From [Ruminococcus] torques ATCC 27756 (GTDB lineage Bacteria > Bacillota > Clostridia > Lachnospirales > Lachnospiraceae): a stretch of 64,000 nt of DNA. Below the pieces are notes generated by a model. That model was not told where the DNA came from. It saw only the letters and a list, made by a program, of their open reading frames with translations, and made no database searches. Below, piece after piece: positions 16,725 to 24,077 of this stretch. The stretch is from NCBI RefSeq assembly GCF_000153925.1, contig NZ_DS264346.1, forward strand, positions 61,296 to 125,295. Reading direction: 5' to 3'. The translations under genes were made by a program, and so were the position numbers. Numbering within the stretch: the first letter of the stretch is position 1; every line of letters begins with the position of its first letter.

Positions 16725-19174
16725 AGAAAAAAATAATGAAAGCAGGTATTTTGATCGTTGTTTTTTGTGCCGCGGTCATTATTTCAAGCCTTGTGATCAA
16801 CAAAGATGTGTCGGATGAGGCCGCCGACATGGGGGCTGCATCTCTGCCTGAGATTTCTTTTTATGTCGGAGAAACAGAAGTGAATCCGCTTTTTGGTTAT
16901 GTAAACAAGATGGAGATACCTGCTGTACGTGATACGATCACTCCGCTTAAAAGCGACGGTTCATTGACTGTAAAAGTAGAAAAATACGGAAATAAGATCG
17001 ATAAACTTAAATATGAGGTATATTCGCTTGACGGAACGAAGAAACATGCAGAAGGCAAAGCGGATATAGTGAAAGAAACTTCGCAGGCAGAACTGGACTT
17101 GAAAGGGATCTTGTCATCGGAAGAGCCGGAGGCAGTTTTGAAAGTGACGCTTGATACGCCGCTGTCTCAAAACGGAAAGACGGCGGGATATTATACCCGC
17201 ATTGTACGACCGAAAGAAGTCACGACTGATCAGTGCCTTGCATTTGCAAAAGATTTTCATACAAAAGCGTTGAATAAAGAAGCGACAGAGGAACTTACGG
17301 CATATTTAGAGCCGGATGAAAAGAGCGATAATACGACATATCAAACGGTAAATATTCATTCAGATATTACGCATATACAATGGGGAGATATGAAGCCCTC
17401 CGTGATCGGAGATGTGGAGTGGGATATAAAAGAAAGTAATACGGTATATACTTCTATACTCGCAAAATATAAAGTTTCCTGTACGGACGAAGAGGGAGCG
17501 GAAAGCATCTATAACGTGAAAGAGTTTTTCCGGGTGAGATTTCTCGTAGATACGATCTATTTGCTCGACTATAACCGGAATATGGAACAAGTATTTGACG
17601 GAAGAGAAAGTGATTTTGATGAAAACGGAATCATACTTGGCATTATTCCGAAGGATATTTCCTATGAGATCAATAAAGACCAGACTTCCGCCGCGTTTGT
17701 GCAGGCCGGTGAATTATGGCTGTATGAGTCGAAAAAAGGAAATCTGACAAAAGTATTTTCCATGCCAGATCAGGAAGGCAGAGATACGCGGGGAGAGAAT
17801 GATCAGCATGCGGTGCGTGTGATCGGCATTGATAATAAAAATAATATTACGTTTGCCGTTTACGGGTATATGGCGCGCGGCAGCCACGAAGGCGAGGTCG
17901 GCGTCGGCATTTATTATTATGATGCGGCTGAAAATAAGATTGAGGAAAAGGCATTTATTACAAGTACGAAATCGTTTGCCATCGCAGAAGATGAGCTTGG
18001 TAAGATGGTATATTATAATCAGAGTACTTCCCTTTTGCACGTTCTTGCAGACGGAACTTTATATCGGATCGATCTGAAGAAAGATGAGAAGAAAGTGCTT
18101 GCGGAGAATCTTACTGACGAACGGTATGCCGTTTCAGATGACGGTCATCTTATGGTGTATCAGACCGGAGGGAAAACAGATAAGTCCGCGACGCTTCATA
18201 TAATGAACTTAAAGAGCGGAGAGGATTATACGATCAAAGCGGAAGATGGGGAAAACCTGCGCCCTCTTGGGTTTATCAACGGAGATTTTATATATGGAAA
18301 GGTAAATCCTGCCGATACAGGGATCACGGTATCAGGCGAAGAGATCACACCGATGTACGAAGTGCAGATCAGAAACTCTAAGAATAAAGAAGCTGCGCAG
18401 TATAATTTCACAGAACAAAGTATTTATACGACGGATGTGCTCATCGACGGGAATCTGCTGACTTTTAACCGCGTTATAAAAGACGGAGAAACATATAATT
18501 CCACAAAGCAGGAATATGTTACGAACAATGAGGAACGTAAAGAGTCGAAGATTGTTTTTGAAACATATGTATCGGAAAACACAGGAAAACAGATGCGTTT
18601 TACATTTGCGGACGGAGTGAAAAAGAAACAAAAACAGAATGAAAAACCGATATATCAGCCGGGCAAAAAAACGCTGACGATTGAGCTGAAAGGGAAAGAG
18701 AAAGAAGAAAAATATTATGTTTACGGCATGGGAGAACTGGCGGCTGTCTATAACAAAGCAGGGTATGCGGTTCAAAAGGCAGAGCAGGTTTCGGGAGTTG
18801 TAATTTCTTCCGAGCAAAAATATGTATGGGAGAAAGGAAACCGGGATCTTGTTTATTCAACAGAAGCAGGTAAGTTTCAATGTGAAGAAGGAGAAAGTTC
18901 TCTTGATGCGTGTGAGCGTTATATGGAACAGTATCATGCACAGCGGCTTGATCTGACAGGCTGTTCTCTCGATCAGATGTTATATGTGATCAATCGCGGG
19001 TGTCCGATGATCGCGATATTGGAATCGGCACATGCGGTGCTTTTGACAGGATATACGATGACGGATATCACATATGTAGATCCGAGTACAGGAGAATCAT
19101 ATACAGTCGGCATGAGCGAAATGGAAAATATGACAGAAGCAGGCGGAAACACATTTATCGGATACATCAGATGA
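16721..19174 (+). CDS. Membrane-anchored extracellular protein with a degenerate C39-like C-terminus; function unknown
   Basis: 817 residues. One N-terminal membrane segment (about 7-26) is followed by a large extracellular part. Residues about 330-560 look like beta-propeller strands (LHIMNLKSGEDYTI, GHLMVYQ). The last about 100 residues resemble the second half of a papain-like C39 domain: INRGCPMIAIL, then AHAVLLTGY with a candidate His, then YVDPSTG with a candidate Asp. The usual DCGP-type catalytic Cys near the domain start is not seen; only unconserved cysteines are present. It may be a pseudo-peptidase used for binding. Translationally coupled to the methyltransferase. I do not recognise a named family. 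Confidence 0.6.
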   Translation: MKKKIMKAGILIVVFCAAVIISSLVINKDVSDEAADMGAASLPEISFYVGETEVNPLFGYVNKMEIPAVRDTITPLKSDGSLTVKVEKYGNKIDKLKYEVYSLDGTKKHAEGKADIVKETSQAELDLKGILSSEEPEAVLKVTLDTPLSQNGKTAGYYTRIVRPKEVTTDQCLAFAKDFHTKALNKEATEELTAYLEPDEKSDNTTYQTVNIHSDITHIQWGDMKPSVIGDVEWDIKESNTVYTSILAKYKVSCTDEEGAESIYNVKEFFRVRFLVDTIYLLDYNRNMEQVFDGRESDFDENGIILGIIPKDISYEINKDQTSAAFVQAGELWLYESKKGNLTKVFSMPDQEGRDTRGENDQHAVRVIGIDNKNNITFAVYGYMARGSHEGEVGVGIYYYDAAENKIEEKAFITSTKSFAIAEDELGKMVYYNQSTSLLHVLADGTLYRIDLKKDEKKVLAENLTDERYAVSDDGHLMVYQTGGKTDKSATLHIMNLKSGEDYTIKAEDGENLRPLGFINGDFIYGKVNPADTGITVSGEEITPMYEVQIRNSKNKEAAQYNFTEQSIYTTDVLIDGNLLTFNRVIKDGETYNSTKQEYVTNNEERKESKIVFETYVSENTGKQMRFTFADGVKKKQKQNEKPIYQPGKKTLTIELKGKEKEEKYYVYGMGELAAVYNKAGYAVQKAEQVSGVVISSEQKYVWEKGNRDLVYSTEAGKFQCEEGESSLDACERYMEQYHAQRLDLTGCSLDQMLYVINRGCPMIAILESAHAVLLTGYTMTDITYVDPSTGESYTVGMSEMENMTEAGGNTFIGYIR

Positions 19175-19241
19175 TAAAAGGAGAACTTTCCTCAGGAAGT
19201 TGATTGGCGCGGCACATACCGGAAAGGTAAATATAAGTGAT

Positions 19242-19288
19242 AAAAAATATCCGTGGGATGCGAAAAACGTATCTCACGGATATTTTTT
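19242..19288. terminator. Strong intrinsic terminator
   Basis: AAAAAATATCCGTG (19242-19255) and CACGGATATTTTTT (19275-19288) pair over 14 bp, with an inner GATGCG/CGTATC extension. The A and T runs make it usable from both strands, ending the + operon and possibly the queT transcript. Confidence 0.85.
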
Positions 19289-19320
19289 GTATCGTATGTT
19301 AGCAGCGCTTCAGATGTTTG

Positions 19321-19382
19321 GCCGCAATAAGCGCGGAGTGCGTTTTGCGAATGAGTTTTGCGAATGACGCAAGCTGAACTGC
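19321..19382 (-). repeat. Diverged third copy of the structured intergenic repeat
   Basis: Read on the - strand it begins CAGTTCAGCTTGCGTCATTC and continues through GCAAAACGCACTCCGCGCTTA, closely matching the first half of the tandem repeats at 28751 and 28910 (CAGTTCAGCTTGCGCCATTC, ACCGCACTGCGTGCTTA). It carries an internal duplication of TCATTCGCAAAAC. It lies directly after the queT stop. Confidence 0.7.
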
Positions 19383-19390
19383 CGCATGCT

Positions 19391-19903
19391 TTAGAATATT
19401 TTATGATATGGAAGGTTTAAATAAAACCCTTTATATTTATTCAGTGCTGTGTACAGTATCATTCCGAGAACTCCGCAGGAGATCACTTCCCCCAGACCTA
19501 CTGTCAGCATCATAAACGGGATCGGAAGAGGAACTGCATAACCGTATTTTAAAATAAACGGAACGATGAGCGCGTTTGCGATGATCGGAGGAACCGGCGC
19601 TAAATATTTGCTTTTATTGCGAAGCTGCCATGTAAATAAAGCTCCGATCAATGTGGCGATGCTTCCGAAAATAATATCCGGCAAGATTGCTCCGCCTAAT
19701 ATGTTGCTGATAAGACATCCTAAAAATACTCCGGGAATTCCCGCAGGTGTGATTGCGGGCAGAATTGTCAGCGCTTCCGAAAAGCGGATCTGCACTTCTC
19801 CGAATGCAAAAGATGCGCCGAGCATAGTCAGTACGACGTAGATTGCGGCGATCATCGCCGCCTGTGCCATGAAAAGCACTTTGCTTTGTTGAGTTGTTTT
19901 CAT
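19391..19903 (-). CDS. queT: Queuosine-precursor ECF transporter S component
   Basis: 170 residues, five to six hydrophobic helices, with family-typical N-terminal IAAIYVVLTMLG and VQIRFSEALTILP motifs of QueT. As the substrate-binding (S) component it should work with a shared energy-coupling module encoded elsewhere to import preQ1/preQ0-type precursors for tRNA queuosine. It is preceded by a preQ1-I riboswitch, which strongly supports the substrate. ATG follows AAAGGAGAATTGAAA. Monocistronic here. Confidence 0.93.
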   Translation of the reverse strand: MKTTQQSKVLFMAQAAMIAAIYVVLTMLGASFAFGEVQIRFSEALTILPAITPAGIPGVFLGCLISNILGGAILPDIIFGSIATLIGALFTWQLRNKSKYLAPVPPIIANALIVPFILKYGYAVPLPIPFMMLTVGLGEVISCGVLGMILYTALNKYKGFYLNLPYHKIF

Positions 19904-19911
19904 TTTTCAAT

Positions 19912-19957
19912 TCTCCTTTAGTTTTGTTTTACGTGTGGAAGGTCACGAACACACGAT
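19912..19957 (-). promoter_or_regulatory. preQ1-I riboswitch controlling queT
   Basis: On the - strand: stem CGTGTG/CACACG, loop TTCGTGACCTTC, then the A-rich tail GTAAAACAAAACTAAAGGAG. This is the preQ1-I layout (small hairpin, A-rich strand in its minor groove, loop-to-tail pseudoknot). CCTT of the loop can pair with AAGG of the Shine-Dalgarno, so ligand binding would block translation of queT. The tail closely resembles the known Thermoanaerobacter aptamer from memory. Confidence 0.85.
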
Positions 19958-20103
19958 TCATTTTCCGCGAAACAATGAGCCATGTGGAGGTGCTTGCACA
20001 TCCATTTGGCGAATGTCGCGAGAGTCAAATACCGCAGGTATTTGGCTTACGCCGGAAATCGGCGAAACCCTTGTAAGACCTTATTTTTCGGGTTTTTGTA
20101 ACG
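19958..20103 (-). other. Structured queT leader upstream of the aptamer
   Basis: About 145 nt between the inferred transcript start and the riboswitch hold no gene. They contain inverted repeats, including AAATACC/GGTATTT and an ATGTGGAGGTGC/GCACATCCAT arrangement. The TGCAAGCA loop and a TTCGCGGA string recall the second half of the 28751/28910 repeats, so this may be another degenerate repeat. The relationship is weak. Confidence 0.3.
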
Positions 20104-20109
20104 TGGGTT

Positions 20110-20138
20110 AGTATAGCACGGAGAGCGTTGGAATTCAA
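20110..20138 (-). promoter_or_regulatory. queT promoter
   Basis: On the - strand TTGAAT (20138-20133), a 17-bp spacer and TATACT (20115-20110). It is placed to transcribe the leader and riboswitch. Confidence 0.65.
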
Positions 20139-20205
20139 GCCGTCCCCAGCATTCTGTTAGTTAATTTTCCAATCATCAGCATCTAATGTAAAAGAGGTAT
20201 CAAAA

Positions 20206-20466
20206 GTGCATACCATTGGTAGAATTAATAAAAGCATATATAGTTGTATAACCGAAGATATCGTAACGGATGAAGTTATTATTACAGATAATCAGCTTCA
20301 GCATATTTTGGATAGACACCCAGAAGTATATAAAGAAGTTACAGATTATTTGAATGATATCATATCTGCCCCGGATTTTATTATTAAAGATAACAATACA
20401 ATACATTGTTGGCAACAAATTGTACCGCCCCCAAAAAAACTTAGACCTAAAAGGACGTTATTATGA
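20206..20466 (+). pseudogene. PBECR-like (barnase/EndoU/RelE-superfamily) protein, 3' end lost
   Basis: 86 residues from GTG 20206 (AAGAGGTATCAAAA upstream). The sequence VGxI-like start, then EVIITDNQLQHILDRHPEVY and APDFIIKDN, resembles PBECR domains, the phage and toxin-associated nuclease-like fold, up to its middle. The expected C-terminal half (hydrophobic strand, NSIIT-type motif) is missing: after about residue 75 the frame turns into unrelated PPPKK sequence at a C5A7 tract. It could be toxin-like or phage-derived when intact. The family call is from motif memory only. Confidence 0.45.
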
Positions 20467-20587
20467 AGTCCTTGCCCATCAACTTTCCGAGGCGAATCTT
20501 TTCGTTAGTGCCATCAATCCTAAACTTTGGAATGTTCATTCTGGCATTGCTGACATTCGTATTTACGTTTATCAGATAGAGCTTTAA
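20444..20587 (+). pseudogene. Fragment of an IS110-family transposase
   Basis: In the frame one base away from the PBECR piece, GRYYEVLAHQLSEANLFVSA followed by INPKL matches the IS110 region after the catalytic Glu (EATGxY ... NPK). Only about 40 residues remain, ending at 20587. It has no start, no catalytic tetrad and no C-terminal Ser domain. It is a different lineage from the intact IS at 57.4 kb. Probably the scar of an insertion that truncated the PBECR gene. Confidence 0.5.
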
Positions 20588-20597
20588 GGCATAGAAA

Positions 20598-20632
20598 ACC
20601 ACCCTCTAAACTTTGACCGGTTTCAGGGTGGT
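20598..20632. terminator. Weak hairpin between the scar and the small - strand gene
   Basis: ACCACCCT (20598-20605) pairs with AGGGTGGT (20625-20632). No good T run follows on either strand. A C9 tract lies nearby at 20660-20668. Confidence 0.4.
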
Positions 20633-20729
20633 GATTCTATTACAATCTTGTCGAGGTCACCCCCCCCCTTGTGGGCGGTTGTTCCTTTTATGTCTTTAAT
20701 ATAGTATATCCATCAGAGCGATACAAGGG

Positions 20730-20942
20730 CTATTCAGATTTTACTATAGAAAGTCGGTACGTTTTGTGGTGATCTTCAGAAGGGAGATTCTTAAAGACCT
20801 CTTCGTCTATAATCAGATTTGTCCAATCATTCGTCAATATTTCCCCATCAAATAGAGTTACTCTTATGAAATCTGGTAATTTATAAATATCGTCAGTAGT
20901 ATACTGTCGTTTTGGAGTGGGAATAGTAACACATCCTTTCAT
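20730..20942 (-). CDS. Small protein of unknown function
   Basis: 70 residues, soluble, no motif recognised (KLPDFIRVTLFDGEILTNDW, then LPSEDHHKTYRLSIV). The ATG at 20942 has no convincing Shine-Dalgarno upstream; AAAGGATG follows the ATG instead, so the true start may be later or the gene may be a 3' remnant. It lies in the same scar as the PBECR and IS110 fragments, facing them. Confidence 0.4.
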   Translation of the reverse strand: MKGCVTIPTPKRQYTTDDIYKLPDFIRVTLFDGEILTNDWTNLIIDEEVFKNLPSEDHHKTYRLSIVKSE

Positions 20943-21117
20943 GGTGATAGTGTTGCCGGATCATTCTTTAGGAATCGGTCGTGCAAAGTTATTGAAATGT
21001 AAAAAAAGAAATGATACGCTGTGTACATTGAAGGTATTTATATGATGACAAACAAGTGCGGGGAAACATTTTTATAATGTTTTCTGTCTGAGTAAAGTGA
21101 AAGGAATGGATGGATTT

Positions 21118-22269
21118 ATGGAAATTGTGGCGGCGATTGATTCGTTTAAAGGGAGTATGACTTCGGTACAGGCGGGAAAAGCCGCCGCAAAGGGAATTCA
21201 TAAAGTTGATCCTGAAGCAAAAGTGCATGTCAGACCGCTGGCAGACGGAGGCGAGGGGACAGTGGAAGCGTTGGTGTCCGGTATGAACGGAACGATACGG
21301 AAAGTTTCTGTAACCGGACCGATCGGAAAAACGGTTGTGTGCGAGTATGGTGTGATCGAGAATACAGGTGGAAAAACAGAAGAGAAAACAGCGGTCATTG
21401 AGATTGCGAAAGCGGCAGGGCTGACTCTTCTTTCAGAGGAAGAACGAAATCCGTTGTATACGACAACTTACGGTGTGGGAGAAGTGATAAAAGACGCTGT
21501 GCGAAACGGATGCAGGAAATTTATTGTCGGGATCGGAGGAAGCGCGACAAACGACGGGGGAGCAGGAATGCTTCAGGCTTTGGGTTTTGGCCTGCTGAAG
21601 GAAAACGGGGAACAGATTCCGATTGGGGCAAGGGGTCTGGAAGAACTGGCGGAGATTACAGATGATAACGTGATCCCTGAACTTGCGGAATGTAAATTCA
21701 AGATTGCCTGTGACGTAACGAACGTATTGTGCGGAGAGACAGGAGCAAGCGCTGTGTACGGTCCGCAGAAAGGCGCGGATGAAGAGATGACCGAAAGGTT
21801 AGATCGTCTTCTCTTTTCTTATGCGTCTTTGGTGAAGAAAAAGATTCCGAAAGCAGATTCTATGTATCCGGGTACGGGGGCGGCAGGCGGTTTGGGATTT
21901 GCATTTCTTACATTTATGGATGCACAGTTGGAATCCGGTATCCAGATTGTAATAAAAGAAACAGGCTTGGAGCAGGAAATTGCAAAGGCTGATCTTGTGA
22001 TTACCGGGGAAGGGCGTATGGACGGACAGACCGCTATGGGAAAAGCGCCGATCGGGATTGCAAAGATTGCGAAGAAATATGGAAAACCGGTCATTGCATT
22101 TGCCGGGGCTGCTGCGCGTGACGCCGGAGCATGCAATGAGCAGGGGATCGATGCATTCTTTCCGATATTAAGAGAGGCGGTTTCTCTTGAAGCGGCAATG
22201 AAGCGGGAAAATGCGGAGGCAAATATGGAAGCGGCAGTTGAGCAGGCATACCGTTTGTGGAGATTATGA
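21118..22269 (+). CDS. glxK: Glycerate kinase
   Basis: 383 residues of the GarK/GlxK family. IVAAIDSFKGSMTS at the N-terminus, ADGGEGTVEAL, GIGGSATNDGGAGMLQALG and ITGEGRMDGQTAMGKAP are the family signatures. It phosphorylates D-glycerate with ATP, feeding 2- or 3-phosphoglycerate into glycolysis. Starts at 21097 and 21106 are also open, but family proteins begin with this M-x-I-V stretch. No neighbour in the glycerate pathway is seen, so it appears monocistronic. Confidence 0.92.
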   Translation: MEIVAAIDSFKGSMTSVQAGKAAAKGIHKVDPEAKVHVRPLADGGEGTVEALVSGMNGTIRKVSVTGPIGKTVVCEYGVIENTGGKTEEKTAVIEIAKAAGLTLLSEEERNPLYTTTYGVGEVIKDAVRNGCRKFIVGIGGSATNDGGAGMLQALGFGLLKENGEQIPIGARGLEELAEITDDNVIPELAECKFKIACDVTNVLCGETGASAVYGPQKGADEEMTERLDRLLFSYASLVKKKIPKADSMYPGTGAAGGLGFAFLTFMDAQLESGIQIVIKETGLEQEIAKADLVITGEGRMDGQTAMGKAPIGIAKIAKKYGKPVIAFAGAAARDAGACNEQGIDAFFPILREAVSLEAAMKRENAEANMEAAVEQAYRLWRL

Positions 22270-22352
22270 CCGGCTGTGCATAAAAGAAAATTTCGTAAAA
22301 TGCTCGGGTCTTTTGCGGTGTTTGTGATATAGCAGCCTGTCAGGAGGGCAGA

Positions 22353-22382
22353 TTTACAAAAATAGAAAAATTATGTTAAAAT
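22353..22382 (+). promoter_or_regulatory. Possible promoter for the phosphodiesterase/NYN pair
   Basis: TTTACA (22353-22358), 18-bp spacer, TAAAAT (22377-22382), about 75 nt before the start. Confidence 0.35.
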
Positions 22383-22457
22383 GATAAAAATAAAGGGACA
22401 GGGACAATGTTTTATGTAGTTTGAAAACTGTCAAATCTAAATATGTGGAGAAAAAGT

Positions 22458-23030
22458 ATGAAGTGGATGATCGCGTCAGATATACATGGTTCGGCTGTGT
22501 ATTGTGGACAGATGCTTGAGGCGTATCGAAGAGAAAAAGCGGACAGACTCCTTCTTTTAGGAGATCTTTTATATCATGGGCCCCGCAATGATCTGCCGAA
22601 AGGCTACGCCCCGAAAGAAGTGATACGGATGTTGAATGAAGTCAAGGAGGAACTGCTCTGTGTGAGGGGAAACTGTGAAGCCGATGTAGACCAGATGGTT
22701 TTAGAGTTTCCGGTCATGGCAGATTATTGTGTACTGCAGCTTGAGGATACAGGCGTGGTTTTTGCATCCCACGGACATGTGCACAATCCTCAGTGTATGC
22801 CTCCGCTGAAGAACGGAGACATTTTGCTGAACGGGCATACGCATGTGCCTGCCTGTGAGAAAATAGCGGATGAGAACGGAAATGAGTATATGTATCTGAA
22901 CCCGGGATCGGTTTCGATTCCGAAAGAAGGTTCTTCCCACAGCTATATGGTTTATGAAAAGGGAACATTTACGTGGAAAAATATGAGTGGGGAGGTATAC
23001 AGAGAATGGAAGAAAGATTCGCGCTTTTAA
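22458..23030 (+). CDS. yfcE: YfcE-type metallophosphodiesterase
   Basis: 190 residues. Calcineurin-like motifs in order: SDIHG, LLGDLLYHGPRN, RGNCEA, SHGHVHNP and NGHTHVP. These supply the two-metal site of YfcE/MJ0936-type phosphodiesterases, which hydrolyse model phosphodiesters; the natural substrate is unknown. ATG 22458 follows GGAG by 7 nt. Its last 25 nt overlap the NYN-domain gene, so the two are translated together. Confidence 0.9.
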   Translation: MKWMIASDIHGSAVYCGQMLEAYRREKADRLLLLGDLLYHGPRNDLPKGYAPKEVIRMLNEVKEELLCVRGNCEADVDQMVLEFPVMADYCVLQLEDTGVVFASHGHVHNPQCMPPLKNGDILLNGHTHVPACEKIADENGNEYMYLNPGSVSIPKEGSSHSYMVYEKGTFTWKNMSGEVYREWKKDSRF

Positions 23031-23977
23031 TTGATGCGGATAATGTGTCCGCAAAATATATTAAACCGATCTTAGATGAACTGTCGAAATATGGAAATGT
23101 AACATATAAAAGGATCTACGGAGACTGGACCCGTCCGAACAGCGCGGGGTGGAAGGAAGAACTTTTGCAGAACTCTATCACTCCGATCCAGCAGTTTAGT
23201 TATACTTACGGAAAAAATGCAACTGACTCGGCAATGATCATTGACGCTATGGATATGCTGTATGCGAGCGAACTCGAGGGGTTCTGTCTTGTTTCAAGCG
23301 ACAGCGATTTTACAAGGCTTGCAAGCAGGCTGCGGGAGAGCGGGAAGCGTGTGATCGGAATGGGAGAGGCGAAAACGCCCCTGCCGTTTCGTAAGGCATG
23401 CGAGATCTTTACGGAACTGGAACTTCTTTTGGAAGATAATATGATGGGCGTTTCCGAGAGGGAGGAAAAAACCGTTTTCCATACTGTAAGTGGAAAAGAA
23501 TCGAAAAAAATGATTTCGGCTACGAAAGAACAAGTGGAAGAAGCGGTCGTTAAGATTATTACGGAGAATAAAAACAATGACAGAGAGACGGGACTTGGCG
23601 AAGTCGGGAGCAGGCTTGTCAAGCTATATCCTGATTTTGATGTCCGCCGCTATGGTTATAGTCTTTTGTCCAAATTTTTGGAAACGCTTCCTCGTTTAAT
23701 GCTCATTCAGGAGGGAACAAAAGTATCTGTAGCGCTCAATGAAGATAAGAGCAGAAAAGAAATGGTAGAAGAATATATTTTGTATCAGATCGAAGCAAGC
23801 GGGGAATCAGGAATCCCATTGAGCGCTTTGGGCAATCGGATCAGACTGAAATTCGCGGATTTTAAAGTGAGAGATTATGGTTATTCACAATTTAAGCAAT
23901 ACATTCAAAGCTTTCCGGAAGTGGAACTTCAAGGAGAAGGAGAAAGGACGAAAGCGGTGTATGCGCCGGTCTTGTAA
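23006..23977 (+). CDS. NYN-domain (PIN-like) protein with two OST-HTH/LOTUS domains
   Basis: 323 residues. NYN/LabA-like nuclease fold at about 1-140: ALLIDADNVSAKY, YGDWTRPN, TDSAMIIDAMD and LVSSDSDFTRLA supply the conserved acidic residues of the metal site. Two OST-HTH (LOTUS) winged-helix repeats follow (about 180-245 and 260-320), each with YGYS-FxxFLE/KQYIQ-type helices; LOTUS domains bind RNA. It is probably an RNA-processing or RNA-surveillance nuclease. The start overlaps yfcE, with GGGGAGG 10 nt upstream. Confidence 0.85.
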   Translation: MEERFALLIDADNVSAKYIKPILDELSKYGNVTYKRIYGDWTRPNSAGWKEELLQNSITPIQQFSYTYGKNATDSAMIIDAMDMLYASELEGFCLVSSDSDFTRLASRLRESGKRVIGMGEAKTPLPFRKACEIFTELELLLEDNMMGVSEREEKTVFHTVSGKESKKMISATKEQVEEAVVKIITENKNNDRETGLGEVGSRLVKLYPDFDVRRYGYSLLSKFLETLPRLMLIQEGTKVSVALNEDKSRKEMVEEYILYQIEASGESGIPLSALGNRIRLKFADFKVRDYGYSQFKQYIQSFPEVELQGEGERTKAVYAPVL

Positions 23978-24000
23978 CATGACAGGCTTTCGTTTATAAT
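23972..24000 (+). promoter_or_regulatory. Promoter of the asparagine synthase-like gene
   Basis: TTGTAA (23972-23977), 17-bp spacer, TATAAT (23995-24000). The -35 overlaps the stop of the NYN gene. Confidence 0.65.
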
Positions 24001-24077
24001 AGCCGTGTAACAAAAGAGTTGATAAAAGCCGATATGCCCCTGCAATATGGGCGGCGTAAAGTTGGGAGTGGAAACAG

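Noticed and set aside
20206..20587. One PBECR gene with a simple homopolymer frameshift.
   Set aside because: The second fragment matches IS110 transposase sequence better than the missing half of a PBECR domain.
20660..20668. C9 run as a phase-variation switch.
   Set aside because: It lies downstream of both flanking genes, not in a promoter or coding region.
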